Assembly (NCBI RefSeq): GCF_000801315.1
Contig: NZ_CP010054.1
Location: 3,100,001-3,164,000 of the forward strand
DNA: 64,000 bases
Direction of reading: 5' to 3'
DNA from: Hymenobacter sp. DG25B
GTDB lineage: Bacteria > Bacteroidota > Bacteroidia > Cytophagales > Hymenobacteraceae
How positions within the stretch are numbered: position 1 is the stretch's first letter; each line of letters starts with the position of its first letter. Shown in pieces: positions 1-8,856 of the stretch. Made by a program: the position numbers and the translations under genes. Below the pieces are notes generated by a model, which was not told where the DNA came from, made no database searches, and saw only the letters and a program-made list of their open reading frames with translations.

Positions 1-1032
1 GGGCGTGGTATCGTAGAAGAACGTGAACGACTGCACATTAATAGGCGTGGCTGCCTTGCCGGCGCTGGTTAGCTCAGCCTGCAGGCTGGTTTTCATATAG
101 GATAAGGGCGTGGGGCCGGTGGCACCGGCGGCATCCTGAAAAGCCATTTCTATCCGCAGCTGGGGGTTGCGAAATTTCTGGTTGGGATTGGTGGAGGTGG
201 CCGTGAAGTTAGGCGTCGTCATTTGGTAGCGCAGCACCTGGTAAGTATCCGTATCAACCCAGATAGTGCCCTTCGATTCATATTTCTCCAGCTCGGGGCG
301 GGTTTCAAAGGTAATTTCCGCCACGCCACCCTTGGTAGAATCGGGGCCGGCCACAATGCCCTTTATTTCGAGCAGGTAGTTTTTGAAGGTGTTGGGGCTA
401 AGCAGCGCCAGGGATTTAGTGCTATCCATGCGCGGATCAAACAACCCAAAGGAGCGGGTATACAGCGAGAAGTTGCTGAAGCTGGTTACAGCCTGCTTGC
501 CGGCGTAGCGGCCCTGCGCAATGGCCGTGCCCTCTATGCGGGAGTTATTGGACTTCACATTCCAGATAACTTCCTGCAGCTCCGTGGGCTCGCCCCCGAT
601 GCGCGTAATCTGGCGGTAGAAGGCTTTGCCGTAGAATTTCTGGTCATATTCTTTCTGCAGGCGCTGGTAGGCCCGGTCTACCAACCGAAAAGCATAGCTG
701 CCTACTTTCACCTCCGGCAGCGTAATTGTAGCCGAGGCCAGGGAAACCGCCAGCGGCTCGGCCCCGGAGGTAACCCGCACGGTGTCGCGCTGGTGGCTGA
801 GCTCGGAGAAAACCAGGGTGCGCGGCAAGGATGGCACGTTGATGGAGAATTCGCCGTTTTCGTTGCTGGCCGTGCCCAACGTGGTGCCGCTCACGCCAAT
901 GCTTACAAAAGGAAGCGGCTCGCGGGTATCTTTATCGATAACGGTGCCGCGCAGCATGACCTGCGCCTGGGCAAGCTGGGTGAGTAGCAAAAAAGCCACC
1001 ATTAGCCCCAGGGCCTTAGAAAATGGGCGCAT
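1..1032 (-). CDS. Carboxypeptidase-regulatory-like domain protein (3' part missing)
   Basis: The reverse strand is open from an ATG at 1032 to the left window edge, giving 344 codons with the C-terminus missing. The protein starts with a signal peptide (MRPFSKALGLMVAFLLL, then TQLAQAQ). A carboxypeptidase-D regulatory-like beta-sandwich follows at about residues 25-100, with the typical VIDKDTREPLPFVSIGV and GTASNENGEFSI motifs. The rest, including DRAYQRLQKEYDQKFYGKAF and a later WVDTDTYQVLRYQM strand, resembles the large uncharacterised domain that follows this module in Bacteroidota surface proteins (DUF5686-like; not certain). It is probably periplasmic or outer-membrane. It is divergent from the phosphatase at 1257. 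Confidence 0.7.
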   Translation of the reverse strand, partial: MRPFSKALGLMVAFLLLTQLAQAQVMLRGTVIDKDTREPLPFVSIGVSGTTLGTASNENGEFSINVPSLPRTLVFSELSHQRDTVRVTSGAEPLAVSLASATITLPEVKVGSYAFRLVDRAYQRLQKEYDQKFYGKAFYRQITRIGGEPTELQEVIWNVKSNNSRIEGTAIAQGRYAGKQAVTSFSNFSLYTRSFGLFDPRMDSTKSLALLSPNTFKNYLLEIKGIVAGPDSTKGGVAEITFETRPELEKYESKGTIWVDTDTYQVLRYQMTTPNFTATSTNPNQKFRNPQLRIEMAFQDAAGATGPTPLSYMKTSLQAELTSAGKAATPINVQSFTFFYDTTP

Positions 1033-1203
1033 GGCCCCGGAAAAAGAACGGCGAAAAAAAAGCGAAGACCGATAAATCAAAACAGCCAGGATTGAAGTGT
1101 GAAGATTGAGAAACCGTAAACGCCTGCGCTAACGGCCGGCATATGTAGCATTCACAAAAAACGAACCGGATAGTGGTCAAACCAACTATCCTACGCAGAA
1201 AGA

Positions 1204-1212
1204 TAATCTTTG
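1204..1212 (+). promoter_or_regulatory. Possible -7 element of the PhoD-like gene
   Basis: TAATCTTTG resembles the Bacteroidota -7 element TAnnTTTG with one extra spacer base. It lies 44 nt before the chosen ATG at 1257. No convincing -33 TTG is visible, so this is tentative. Confidence 0.3.
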
Positions 1213-1256
1213 CTTTTCCTTTGTTGCCGGTTACCTCACGTCTTAGCCCTCCCTTA

Positions 1257-2273
1257 ATGAAAGCTTCTCTCCTTCTTGCAGCCCTAACTTCTTTATATAT
1301 AGGTACCCAGACGCCCGCGCTGGCCCAGCATAAAAAAGAGCTGCGCATTGCCTTTGGCTCCTGTAACCGCCACGATTTACCCCAGCCCCTCTGGGACGAC
1401 ATTGCCCAAGACAAGCCGCAGGTGTGGATCTGGCTGGGCGACAACATTTACGGCGACACCGACGACATGCAGGTGATGCGCCAGAAGTACGATGCCCAGT
1501 TCAACCAGGAAGGCTACCGCCACCTGCGCGAGCAGGGCACGGCCGTCATCGGTACCTGGGACGACCACGACTACGGCCGCAACGACGGCGACAAGAACTA
1601 CCCCTTCAAGAAGCAGAGTCAGCAGGTAACCCTGGATTTTCTGCAGGAGCCAGCCGCCAGTCCGCGCCGCCAGCAGGAAGGTATTTATGCCGCCTACGAG
1701 TACAAAGCGGGCCGCAAAAAGGTGAAAGTGATTCTGCTGGATGACCGCTACTTTCAGGACACGCTGTACCGCGACGCCAACAAAGTATACCACCCCAACC
1801 TGACCGGCGACATTCTGGGCGAGGCCCAGTGGAAGTGGCTGGAGCAGCAGCTCACCAACTCCGATGCCGATGCCCATATCATTGCCTCCGGCATTCAGTT
1901 TCTGCCTCAGGAGCACGTGTATGAGAAGTGGGCCAACTTCCCCAAGTCCCGCCAGCGCCTGCTGGATTTGCTGGTTTCCACCAAAACCAAGGGTGTGCTG
2001 CTCATCAGCGGCGACCGGCACATTGGCGAGATTTCCAAAATGACGCTCCCGGGTCTGGAACAGCCCATTTATGAGGTAACCTCCAGCGGCCTTACCCACC
2101 CGGCCACCCAGAATACCGGCGAGCCCAACCAGTACCGCGTGGGGCCGCTGGTGAATCAGAAGCATTATGCGCTGTTCCGCTTCCGCCAGAAGCACCGCAA
2201 GCTGCTGGTTTCGGCGGCCCTGAAGGGGGATGAAGGCAAGGTGTTTTACACCGAGAACATCGAAATAAAGTAG
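1257..2273 (+). CDS. PhoD-like alkaline phosphatase/phosphodiesterase
   Basis: Secreted metallophosphoesterase of the alkaline phosphatase D type, 338 aa. An upstream in-frame start at 1173 would hide the signal peptide, so I chose the ATG at 1257, which begins MKASLLLAALTSLYIG and is cleaved near TPALAQ. Metal-binding motifs are visible in order: FGSCNRHD near the mature N-terminus, WLGDNIYGD, the GTWDDHDYGRNDGDK block, and ISGDRHIGE near the C-terminus. This order matches the PhoD/metallophosphatase superfamily. It should hydrolyse phosphate mono- or diesters in the periplasm with Fe/Ca-type metal centres; the substrate cannot be read from the sequence. It stands alone, facing away from the gene at 1-1032. 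Confidence 0.85.
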   Translation: MKASLLLAALTSLYIGTQTPALAQHKKELRIAFGSCNRHDLPQPLWDDIAQDKPQVWIWLGDNIYGDTDDMQVMRQKYDAQFNQEGYRHLREQGTAVIGTWDDHDYGRNDGDKNYPFKKQSQQVTLDFLQEPAASPRRQQEGIYAAYEYKAGRKKVKVILLDDRYFQDTLYRDANKVYHPNLTGDILGEAQWKWLEQQLTNSDADAHIIASGIQFLPQEHVYEKWANFPKSRQRLLDLLVSTKTKGVLLISGDRHIGEISKMTLPGLEQPIYEVTSSGLTHPATQNTGEPNQYRVGPLVNQKHYALFRFRQKHRKLLVSAALKGDEGKVFYTENIEIK

Positions 2274-2327
2274 CCGGAGCTTGGCGGGTTGTCAAAATGC
2301 TCGCCCGGTAAAAGCAGCACATTCCCC

Positions 2328-2335
2328 TAACTTCG
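2328..2335 (+). promoter_or_regulatory. Possible -7 element of the GH3/beta-lactamase gene
   Basis: TAACTTCG, one mismatch from TAnnTTTG, lies 24 nt before the TTG start codon at 2360. No clear -33 box is seen. Confidence 0.35.
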
Positions 2336-2359
2336 CAATTCAACCTACGCCCCAGTCGC

Positions 2360-5300
2360 TTGTCGTTGTTCCGCCACCTCTCTTTGCTATTGCTGGCCCT
2401 GCTGCTCCTGAGCCCGACGGATATGTCGGCGCAGCGCCGGAAGAAATCTTCTGCTCGCCAAAAAACCAGCCGTAAGGTGGCGCGTCGGGCGCCTGTACGC
2501 CGCAGCCGCCCCGCTGCGAAAGTAGTAGCGCGGCCGAAACCGGTAGTGCAGACACCCAAGGTCAAGCCAGTAGCATTAGCGGTAGCCAAGCCCGTAATCG
2601 GGCAGCCTAGTAAGTTACCGGTACCGTTTGCCGCACAGCTCAGCAGCTCCCGCTGGGTAGATTCCGTAATGCAGACGCTGACGCCCGACCAGCGAGTAGC
2701 CCAGCTGTTTATGGTGGCGGCTTACTCCAACCGCAAACGCATTGATGAGGACTCTGTGTCAGCGCTGATTCAGCAATACGGCATTGGCGGGCTGATTTTC
2801 TTTCAGGGCGGGCCCGTGCGCCAGAGCCGGCTGCTGAACCGCTACCAAAGTCAGAGCCGCGTGCCCCTGCTGGTGGCCATGGATGCAGAATGGGGCGTGG
2901 GTATGCGCCTGGACAGCGTGGTGCGCTTCCCCTTCCAGATGAGCATGGGTGGCATCCACGACAACCAGCTCTTCTATGACATGGGTGAGGAAGTAGCAGC
3001 GCAGTTTAAGCGGCTGGGCATGCACGTCAATTTTGCGCCGGTAGTTGATGTCAATAACAACGCCGCCAACCCGGTTATTGGCTTCCGCAGCTGGGGCGAG
3101 GACCGCCAGAACGTAACGGAGAAAAGCGACCTCTACATGAAGGGTATGCAGGATGCCGGCGTGCTGGCCGTGGCCAAACACTTTCCCGGCCACGGCGACA
3201 CCGATACCGACTCCCACCTGGCCCTGCCGCTGGTGCGCGTAGACCGCCGCCGCCTCGATACCCTGGAGCTATACCCCTTCCGCAGCCTCATGCAGCGTGG
3301 CCTGGGCGGCCTAATGATTGCCCACCTCAACATTCCGGCCCTCGATAGCACCGGCACGCCTTCCACCCTTTCCCGCCCCATTGTAACCGACCTGGTTCAG
3401 CGCAAAATGGGCTTTGAAGGCATCATCTTCACCGATGCCATGAATATGAAGGGCGTCATCAGCAAGTACCCGCCCGGCGAGGCCGATGTGCGCGCCCTGC
3501 TGGCCGGCAACGATATTCTGGAATTCAGCAAAAACATACCGCTGGCCCTGCAAATGGTGCGCGCCGCCATTAACCGCGGCGAGCTAACCCAGGAAGAAAT
3601 TGACCGCCGCTGCCGCAAAGTACTGGCCCTGAAGCAGTGGGCCGGCCTGGACAAGTATCAGCCCATCAGCCTGAAAAATATTTACCAGGACCTGAACGGC
3701 GCCCACGCCCAGTACCTCAGCCGCCACCTTTCCGAGCTGAGCATCACCGTGCTGCGCAACCAGAAAAACCTGCTGCCCCTTTCCCGCCTAGATACCCTAC
3801 GGCTGGCCACGCTCACCATCGGTACAAAAGACACCACCGATTTTCAGCGCATGGTGGCCACCTACGCGCCGGTGCGCCACTTCTGGCTGCCGGCCACGCC
3901 TACCCTGGACGAGTTGGTGCAGATGCGCGAAGCTCTGCGGCCCTACAATACCGTGCTGGTGGCCCTCAGCAACCTGGGCCGCCAACCCGCCACCAATTTT
4001 GGCATTACGCCGGAAACCAACGTGCTCCTGCGCGAGCTGGGCGCCGGCAAGCAGCGCATGATTGTCAGCGTATTTGGCACGGCCTACGCCGTAGCCAAAG
4101 TGCGGGACTTAGACCGCGCCGAAGCAGTGGTTGTAGCCTACCAGGAAAGCCGGAATGCCCAGGAAAAGGTTGCGGAACTGATTTTTGGCGGCTTTGATGC
4201 CAAAGGAAATCTACCCGTTACGGTTTCAGAGAAATACAGCTACGGCAAAGGCCTCGCTACGCAGGGCGGTGCCCGGCTGCGCTTCGGGGCTCCCGAAGAT
4301 GTGGAGATGGATCCGCGCCTGGAAGCCCGCGTAGATTCTGTTATGGCGCAGGCTCTGGCCGCCCACGCTACCCCGGGGGCGCAGGTGCTCATTGCCCGGC
4401 GCGGCACGGTGGTGCTACGCAAAAGCTACGGCACCCAAACCTATGCTGAGGCCGGAAAAGCGGCCCGCCCGGTGCAGGATACCGATATCTACGACCTGGC
4501 TTCCCTCACAAAAGTTGCCGCCGCGCTGCCGGCCCTCATGAAGCTGCAGGATGAAGGCAAGTTCAGTCCCGACAAAACCCTGGGCGACTATTTCCCCGAG
4601 CTGCGCAAGACCAATAAAGCCAACCTGAAGCTGCGGGACGTGCTCACCCACCAGGCCCGCCTGCAGGCCTGGATTCCGTTCTGGAAAAGCTACGTGCGCA
4701 AAAACGGCAAGCTAAAATGGTGGTACGTGCGCCGAGACTCCTCTGCCCTGTTCCCCCTGCAGGTTGCCCGCCACGAGTGGGCCCGCCGCGACCTGCCCCG
4801 CCGCATTATCAAGGCCATTGGCAAGTCGCCGCTGAATGCAAAGCCGGGCTATGTGTACTCTGATTTGTCGTTCTACCTGTACCCGGCGCTGGTGGAGCGC
4901 CTTAGCGGCAAGCCGTTTGAGCAGTATCTGCAGGAGAATTTCTACCGGCCGCTGGGCGCCACTACCTTAGGCTTCAACCCCACGCGCCGCTTCCCGCTCA
5001 GCCGCCTGGTGCCCACGGAATACGACTCCTTGTTTCGCCGGCAGCTGCTGCACGGCACCGTGGATGATGAAGGCGCGGCCCTGCTAGGTGGTATTTCCGG
5101 CCACGCGGGCCTGTTTGGCTCCGCTACCGATCTGGCCAAGCTGGTGCAGCTCTACGCCAACGGTGGCCGCTACGGCGGGCAGCAGTTCATAAAGGAAGCC
5201 ACGCTGGCCGAGTACACGCGCTGCCAGTTCTGCCCCCAGAACCGCCGCGCCCTCGGCTTCGACAAGCCCAGTACGCCCCCGGCCGGCAACACCGCCCACG

Positions 5301-5530
5301 ATGCCAGCCCCGGCAGCTTCGGCCACTCCGGCTTCACGGGCACGTATTTCTGGGTTGATCCGCAGTATGAGCTGACGTATATCTTCCTTTCCAACCGGGT
5401 GAACCCCACGCGCCGCAACAACAAGCTCTCCGATTTGAACGTGCGCACCCAAATTCAGCAGCTGGCCATTGACGCCATTCGCAAGCCCCGGCATCTGGAA
5501 GTGGAAAGCACGGTGCCGCAGGAGAATTAA
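2360..5530 (+). CDS. GH3 beta-N-acetylhexosaminidase fused to a class C beta-lactamase-like serine hydrolase
   Basis: Large 1056-aa secreted fusion. The first part is a glycoside hydrolase family 3 NagZ-like module. KHFPGHGDTDTDSH at about 272-285 carries the NagZ His/Asp general-acid pair, and IIFTDAMNMKG near 355-365 carries the nucleophile Asp. The second part, from about residue 650, is an S12/beta-lactamase-fold hydrolase with the nucleophile in SLTK (about 714), YSD (about 832) and an HSGFTG box (about 988). Such fusions are known in Bacteroidota and fit peptidoglycan turnover: sugar cleavage plus peptide or ester hydrolysis. The start is TTG at 2360 (or TTG at 2366). The first ATG, at 2423, would lose the hydrophobic signal segment LFRHLSLLLLALLLL. 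Confidence 0.88.
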   Translation: MSLFRHLSLLLLALLLLSPTDMSAQRRKKSSARQKTSRKVARRAPVRRSRPAAKVVARPKPVVQTPKVKPVALAVAKPVIGQPSKLPVPFAAQLSSSRWVDSVMQTLTPDQRVAQLFMVAAYSNRKRIDEDSVSALIQQYGIGGLIFFQGGPVRQSRLLNRYQSQSRVPLLVAMDAEWGVGMRLDSVVRFPFQMSMGGIHDNQLFYDMGEEVAAQFKRLGMHVNFAPVVDVNNNAANPVIGFRSWGEDRQNVTEKSDLYMKGMQDAGVLAVAKHFPGHGDTDTDSHLALPLVRVDRRRLDTLELYPFRSLMQRGLGGLMIAHLNIPALDSTGTPSTLSRPIVTDLVQRKMGFEGIIFTDAMNMKGVISKYPPGEADVRALLAGNDILEFSKNIPLALQMVRAAINRGELTQEEIDRRCRKVLALKQWAGLDKYQPISLKNIYQDLNGAHAQYLSRHLSELSITVLRNQKNLLPLSRLDTLRLATLTIGTKDTTDFQRMVATYAPVRHFWLPATPTLDELVQMREALRPYNTVLVALSNLGRQPATNFGITPETNVLLRELGAGKQRMIVSVFGTAYAVAKVRDLDRAEAVVVAYQESRNAQEKVAELIFGGFDAKGNLPVTVSEKYSYGKGLATQGGARLRFGAPEDVEMDPRLEARVDSVMAQALAAHATPGAQVLIARRGTVVLRKSYGTQTYAEAGKAARPVQDTDIYDLASLTKVAAALPALMKLQDEGKFSPDKTLGDYFPELRKTNKANLKLRDVLTHQARLQAWIPFWKSYVRKNGKLKWWYVRRDSSALFPLQVARHEWARRDLPRRIIKAIGKSPLNAKPGYVYSDLSFYLYPALVERLSGKPFEQYLQENFYRPLGATTLGFNPTRRFPLSRLVPTEYDSLFRRQLLHGTVDDEGAALLGGISGHAGLFGSATDLAKLVQLYANGGRYGGQQFIKEATLAEYTRCQFCPQNRRALGFDKPSTPPAGNTAHDASPGSFGHSGFTGTYFWVDPQYELTYIFLSNRVNPTRRNNKLSDLNVRTQIQQLAIDAIRKPRHLEVESTVPQEN

Positions 5531-5624
5531 GCGGCCGCTACCTACACAGAATAAGCAGAATAAGATAGGCTGACCTGCAACCCACCTAGCAGGAAGTGAC
5601 TCTTCCTATAATAACGATCTACTG

Positions 5625-6302
5625 ATGAAGAATGTCTCTTTGTTTCTGTGCGGTGCGTTGCTCTTAGGTGCTGGTTGCGGCCCAAACCCTCCTGTAGAAT
5701 ATAAGCTTTCAGCTGAGCAAATTGCCTGGCAGCCCTATAAGACCGGGGACCAGCTGCGCTTTGGCCAGGCCCATACCAGCAAAGTGCGCACTTTTACTAT
5801 CACAGAAGTAAAAGTGCAGTTTCATGAGTATTCCGTTGGAGGAAATGCAATGGTTTATCTCGGGCCTCCCAAAAAGATAAAGGCTCAGGAGCTTGATGTG
5901 TACGCCCGTCGTACCGATACGCTCCGCTACGTGCGCACCCCTACAAGCACGCCTGCACAACCAGATTCGGTACCTGACTTATCCTCCAGCACTCTGATTA
6001 GCATGGGAGCCAATGAGTATCGCAGTATCACCTACCTAAACTGGGATATCGGCTTTGGTAGTTCTCTTCCACTAGATCAGAAACTCCCGGAAAACCAACT
6101 GGCCGATACTACCCGGCAGTTGCTGCCTAATCTGCGGCTGAGCGACATTGATTATGGGCCGGTATGGCGGATTTATAACGAATTATCCTTCTTACCCACA
6201 GTGCATCCACGCGCCCGGCCAGCCCGGCTTGTTTATTTTGCAAAGGGCTACGGGGTGGTTGGGTTTGTAGAAGGCAATACGTTGTGGTATCGGCTGCCTT
6301 AA
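5625..6302 (+). CDS. Hypothetical lipoprotein
   Basis: 225 aa, not recognised. The N-terminus MKNVSLFLCGALLLGAGC is a signal peptide ending in a lipobox with Cys18, so the protein should be lipid-anchored in the cell envelope. The rest is a soluble, beta-rich-looking chain with no motif I can name. Its codon use is somewhat more AT-rich than the upstream GH3 fusion, from which a 94-nt gap separates it. I see no partner gene that would suggest a role. Confidence 0.65.
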   Translation: MKNVSLFLCGALLLGAGCGPNPPVEYKLSAEQIAWQPYKTGDQLRFGQAHTSKVRTFTITEVKVQFHEYSVGGNAMVYLGPPKKIKAQELDVYARRTDTLRYVRTPTSTPAQPDSVPDLSSSTLISMGANEYRSITYLNWDIGFGSSLPLDQKLPENQLADTTRQLLPNLRLSDIDYGPVWRIYNELSFLPTVHPRARPARLVYFAKGYGVVGFVEGNTLWYRLP

Positions 6303-6554
6303 GCAAATCCTACGCGCTTCATACTGCACCATTTCTGATAATATTCCTTCCCAGATCCGTTACTGCAAGCCGGATAGCTCAACCGTGCTTTATCCTATTT
6401 TTCAACTCCCAATCCGTACCCGGCTGGGAGTAGCTTTCCATGAAGGCAGCGAAAAGGAACCCCAAATGCAGGGCGCAAGCAACAAAGCGAGAAAGTACAA
6501 TGTGTTGGGGTTTCTATTTAGCTTAAGGCCTTCTATCCCCAAACCCACCGCTAT
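6303..6554. other. Non-coding gap with two weak inverted repeats
   Basis: 252 nt between the lipoprotein and the acyl-CoA ligase. CTCCCA near 6407 can pair with TGGGAG near 6424. AACCCCAA near 6458 can pair with TTGGGGTT near 6505. Neither has a clear U-run. No coding signal or recognisable RNA was found. Confidence 0.3.
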
Positions 6555-8186
6555 ATGTTAGGATTGATGATGCAGGAGCCCCTGCGCATTGCCGGGCTCA
6601 TAGAGCACGCCGCCAAGTGGCACGCTGATACCGAGATTGTCACGCGCCTGGTAGAAGGTGGCTTTCACCGCTACACCTATGCCGCCGCGCACCGCCGCAG
6701 CAAGCAGCTGGCTAATGCCCTCAAGGAGCTAGGCATTAACTGGGGCGAGAGGGTGGGCACGCTGGCCTGGAATACGCACCGGCATTTTGAGCTCTACTAC
6801 GGCATATCGGGTATGGGAGCCGTGTGCCACACCATCAACCCGCGTCTGTTTCCAGAGCAGCTGGTCTACATCATCAACCACGCCGAAGACCGGCTGATTT
6901 TCTTCGACCTCACCTTTCTGCCGCTGGTGGAGCGCCTGGCACCTTTATGCCCTACGGTAGAAGCCTGGGTGCTAATGACCGACCGCGCACACATGCCGGA
7001 GGCCACCGCCCTGCCCGGCGAAGTGCGCTGCTACGAAGACCTGCTGGCCGCCCACAACGAAGAGTTTACGTGGCCGGTATTTGATGAAAATACCGCCTCC
7101 TCGCTGTGCTATACTTCCGGTACCACCGACCAGCCCAAGGGCGTGCTCTACTCCCACCGCTCCACGGTGCTGCACAGCTACGCCGCTGCCCTGCCCGACT
7201 GTTTTAACTGCTCGGCCCGCGACGTAATTCTGCCCGTAGTGCCCATGTTCCATGTCAATGCCTGGGGTATTCCCTACCTGGCTCCCATGATTGGCTGCAA
7301 GCTGGTACTGCCCGGCCCGGGCCTGGATGCGGCTAGTTTGTATGAGCTGTTTGAAAACGAAGGCGTAACATTTTCGGCTGGCGTGCCTACCATCTGGTTT
7401 GGGCTGCTGCAATTCATGCGCGACAAAAAGCGGCGGTTCAGCACGCTCAACAAGATGATTGTAGGTGGCGCTTCCTGCCCGCCCGCCCTGCTCAAGGCCT
7501 TTGATGAAGAGCTGGGTGTGCAGATTCGGCACGCCTGGGGCATGACGGAAACCTCCCCACTGGGTACCGTTTGCACGCTAAAAAGCCAGCAGCTTAGTCT
7601 CAGCCCCGAGGAGCAGTTTGCTATTCAAAGCAAGCAGGGCCGCGCCATTTTTGGGGTAGATATGAAGATTGTGGACGACGAAGGCCAGGAGCTACCCCAC
7701 GACGGCGTAGCCTTCGGCGACCTGCTGGTGCGCGGCCCCTTTATTGTGGCCGATTACTACCGGGCCGGGGAGCCTGGCGAGCTAACCAAAAGCGGCTGGT
7801 TCCGCACCGGCGACGTAGCCACCATCGACCCCAACGGCTTCATGCAGATTACGGACCGCAGCAAGGACGTTATCAAATCAGGCGGGGAATGGATTTCCAG
7901 TATAGAGCTGGAAAACCTGGCCGTGGGCCACCCCGCTGTGGCCGAGGCCGCCGTGATTGGCGTGCCCCACCAAAAATGGAGCGAGCGGCCTCTGCTGGTG
8001 GTAGTGGTGCGGCCCGGCCATGAATTAACCGCCGAGGAGATTCTGGCCTTCTATGAGGGTAAAGTAGCCAGCTGGTGGAAACCCGATGCCGTGGAATTTG
8101 TGGAGCAGCTGCCGCATACCGCTACGGGCAAGCTCCTCAAAACCCAGCTGCGCAAGGATTTTGATGGTTATGTACTGGGTGGGTGA
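6555..8186 (+). CDS. Long/medium-chain fatty-acid--CoA ligase (AMP-forming)
   Basis: 543-aa member of the ANL adenylating superfamily, which activates a carboxylic acid as acyl-AMP and transfers it to CoA in the cytoplasm. The A3 P-loop motif [11 protein letters not shown] lies at about residue 187, followed by the His-containing [13 protein letters not shown] is the A5 motif. GWFRTGDVA and [15 protein letters not shown] are the A7/A8 motifs, and the A10 lysine lies in TATGKLLK near the end. The overall pattern (long [13 protein letters not shown] block, length about 540) matches the AlkK/FadD3-like long-chain acyl-CoA synthetases. The exact chain length is not readable. It is monocistronic and converges with the DUF2059 gene. 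Confidence 0.88.
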   Translation: MLGLMMQEPLRIAGLIEHAAKWHADTEIVTRLVEGGFHRYTYAAAHRRSKQLANALKELGINWGERVGTLAWNTHRHFELYYGISGMGAVCHTINPRLFPEQLVYIINHAEDRLIFFDLTFLPLVERLAPLCPTVEAWVLMTDRAHMPEATALPGEVRCYEDLLAAHNEEFTWPVFDENTASSLCYTSGTTDQPKGVLYSHRSTVLHSYAAALPDCFNCSARDVILPVVPMFHVNAWGIPYLAPMIGCKLVLPGPGLDAASLYELFENEGVTFSAGVPTIWFGLLQFMRDKKRRFSTLNKMIVGGASCPPALLKAFDEELGVQIRHAWGMTETSPLGTVCTLKSQQLSLSPEEQFAIQSKQGRAIFGVDMKIVDDEGQELPHDGVAFGDLLVRGPFIVADYYRAGEPGELTKSGWFRTGDVATIDPNGFMQITDRSKDVIKSGGEWISSIELENLAVGHPAVAEAAVIGVPHQKWSERPLLVVVVRPGHELTAEEILAFYEGKVASWWKPDAVEFVEQLPHTATGKLLKTQLRKDFDGYVLGG

Positions 8187-8214
8187 CATGTGCTTCTGCC
8201 ACGCAGCCCAATAA

Positions 8215-8247
8215 AAAGGCGCTGCTCCAATTTGGGGCAGCGCCTTT
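8215..8247. terminator. Bidirectional hairpin terminator
   Basis: Perfect 10-bp stem (AAAGGCGCTG at 8215-8224 with CAGCGCCTTT at 8238-8247), with a 13-nt loop and A/T-rich flanks on both sides. It lies between the convergent acyl-CoA ligase and DUF2059 genes. Confidence 0.75.
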
Positions 8248-8267
8248 ACTTTTACCTGAAAAGCCAG

Positions 8268-8786
8268 CTATTCCTGCGCTTTCATTTTCTCCTCCAGCAT
8301 GCGCTGCAGCTCCGGCAGGTTTTCCTGCACCCGGCGCTGGCCCAGCTGCATACCCGCCTGCAGCAGCACGTTCTGCTTGCTCACGTATTTCTGGCCCGTC
8401 GGGGACTGGTAGAATTTGGTGAGGTCGCGCAGCTCTTTTTCCGTGAACTCGCGGGCATAGAGGTCTACCATTTCGGTTTTCAGCGCGGTCCAGCTCATGT
8501 ATTTGTTCATGAAGGCGCGCATTTCGGGCTCCAGCTTTTTCAGGTTGGGGTTTTGCTCTATCTGCAGGGCCAGAGTCATGTCGATGCTCTGGTTAATGGT
8601 TTTTTCCGACTGCATTACTTCCAGCAAAGATTCGGCGGCTTTGCGCTGCGCGGCGGAGATTAATGTGGGAGCCACCACCGCTGCGGTAGTGTTTTGGGCT
8701 TTTACGACCGGGGCCAACAGCAATAAACCAGCGGCCAGGAATACGCCACCGCAGCGGGAAGCCCAGGAATGGAACGAATACAACAT
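8268..8786 (-). CDS. DUF2059 domain-containing exported protein
   Basis: 172 aa with an N-terminal signal peptide (FLAAGLLLLAPVVKAQ). The C-terminal half carries the DUF2059 pattern: a helical stretch ending in REFTEKELRDLTKFYQSPTG, then a helix with the QKYVSKQ and LQAGMQLGQRRVQ segments. DUF2059 proteins are small periplasmic helical proteins of unknown function found across Bacteroidota and Proteobacteria. The gene is separated from the acyl-CoA ligase by a shared terminator. Nothing in the neighbourhood points to a specific role. Confidence 0.8.
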   Translation of the reverse strand: MLYSFHSWASRCGGVFLAAGLLLLAPVVKAQNTTAAVVAPTLISAAQRKAAESLLEVMQSEKTINQSIDMTLALQIEQNPNLKKLEPEMRAFMNKYMSWTALKTEMVDLYAREFTEKELRDLTKFYQSPTGQKYVSKQNVLLQAGMQLGQRRVQENLPELQRMLEEKMKAQE

Positions 8787-8856
8787 TTACTTCGGATGAT
8801 CAGGAATGGATATGAATACGGTAAGTTCCGGAAAATAACCTACCTAAAAGCGCCGG

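Noticed and set aside
223..987. Plus-strand open frame of 254 codons
   Set aside because: It is antisense to the signal-peptide-bearing CarboxypepD-like gene, whose reverse-strand product has clear domain motifs.
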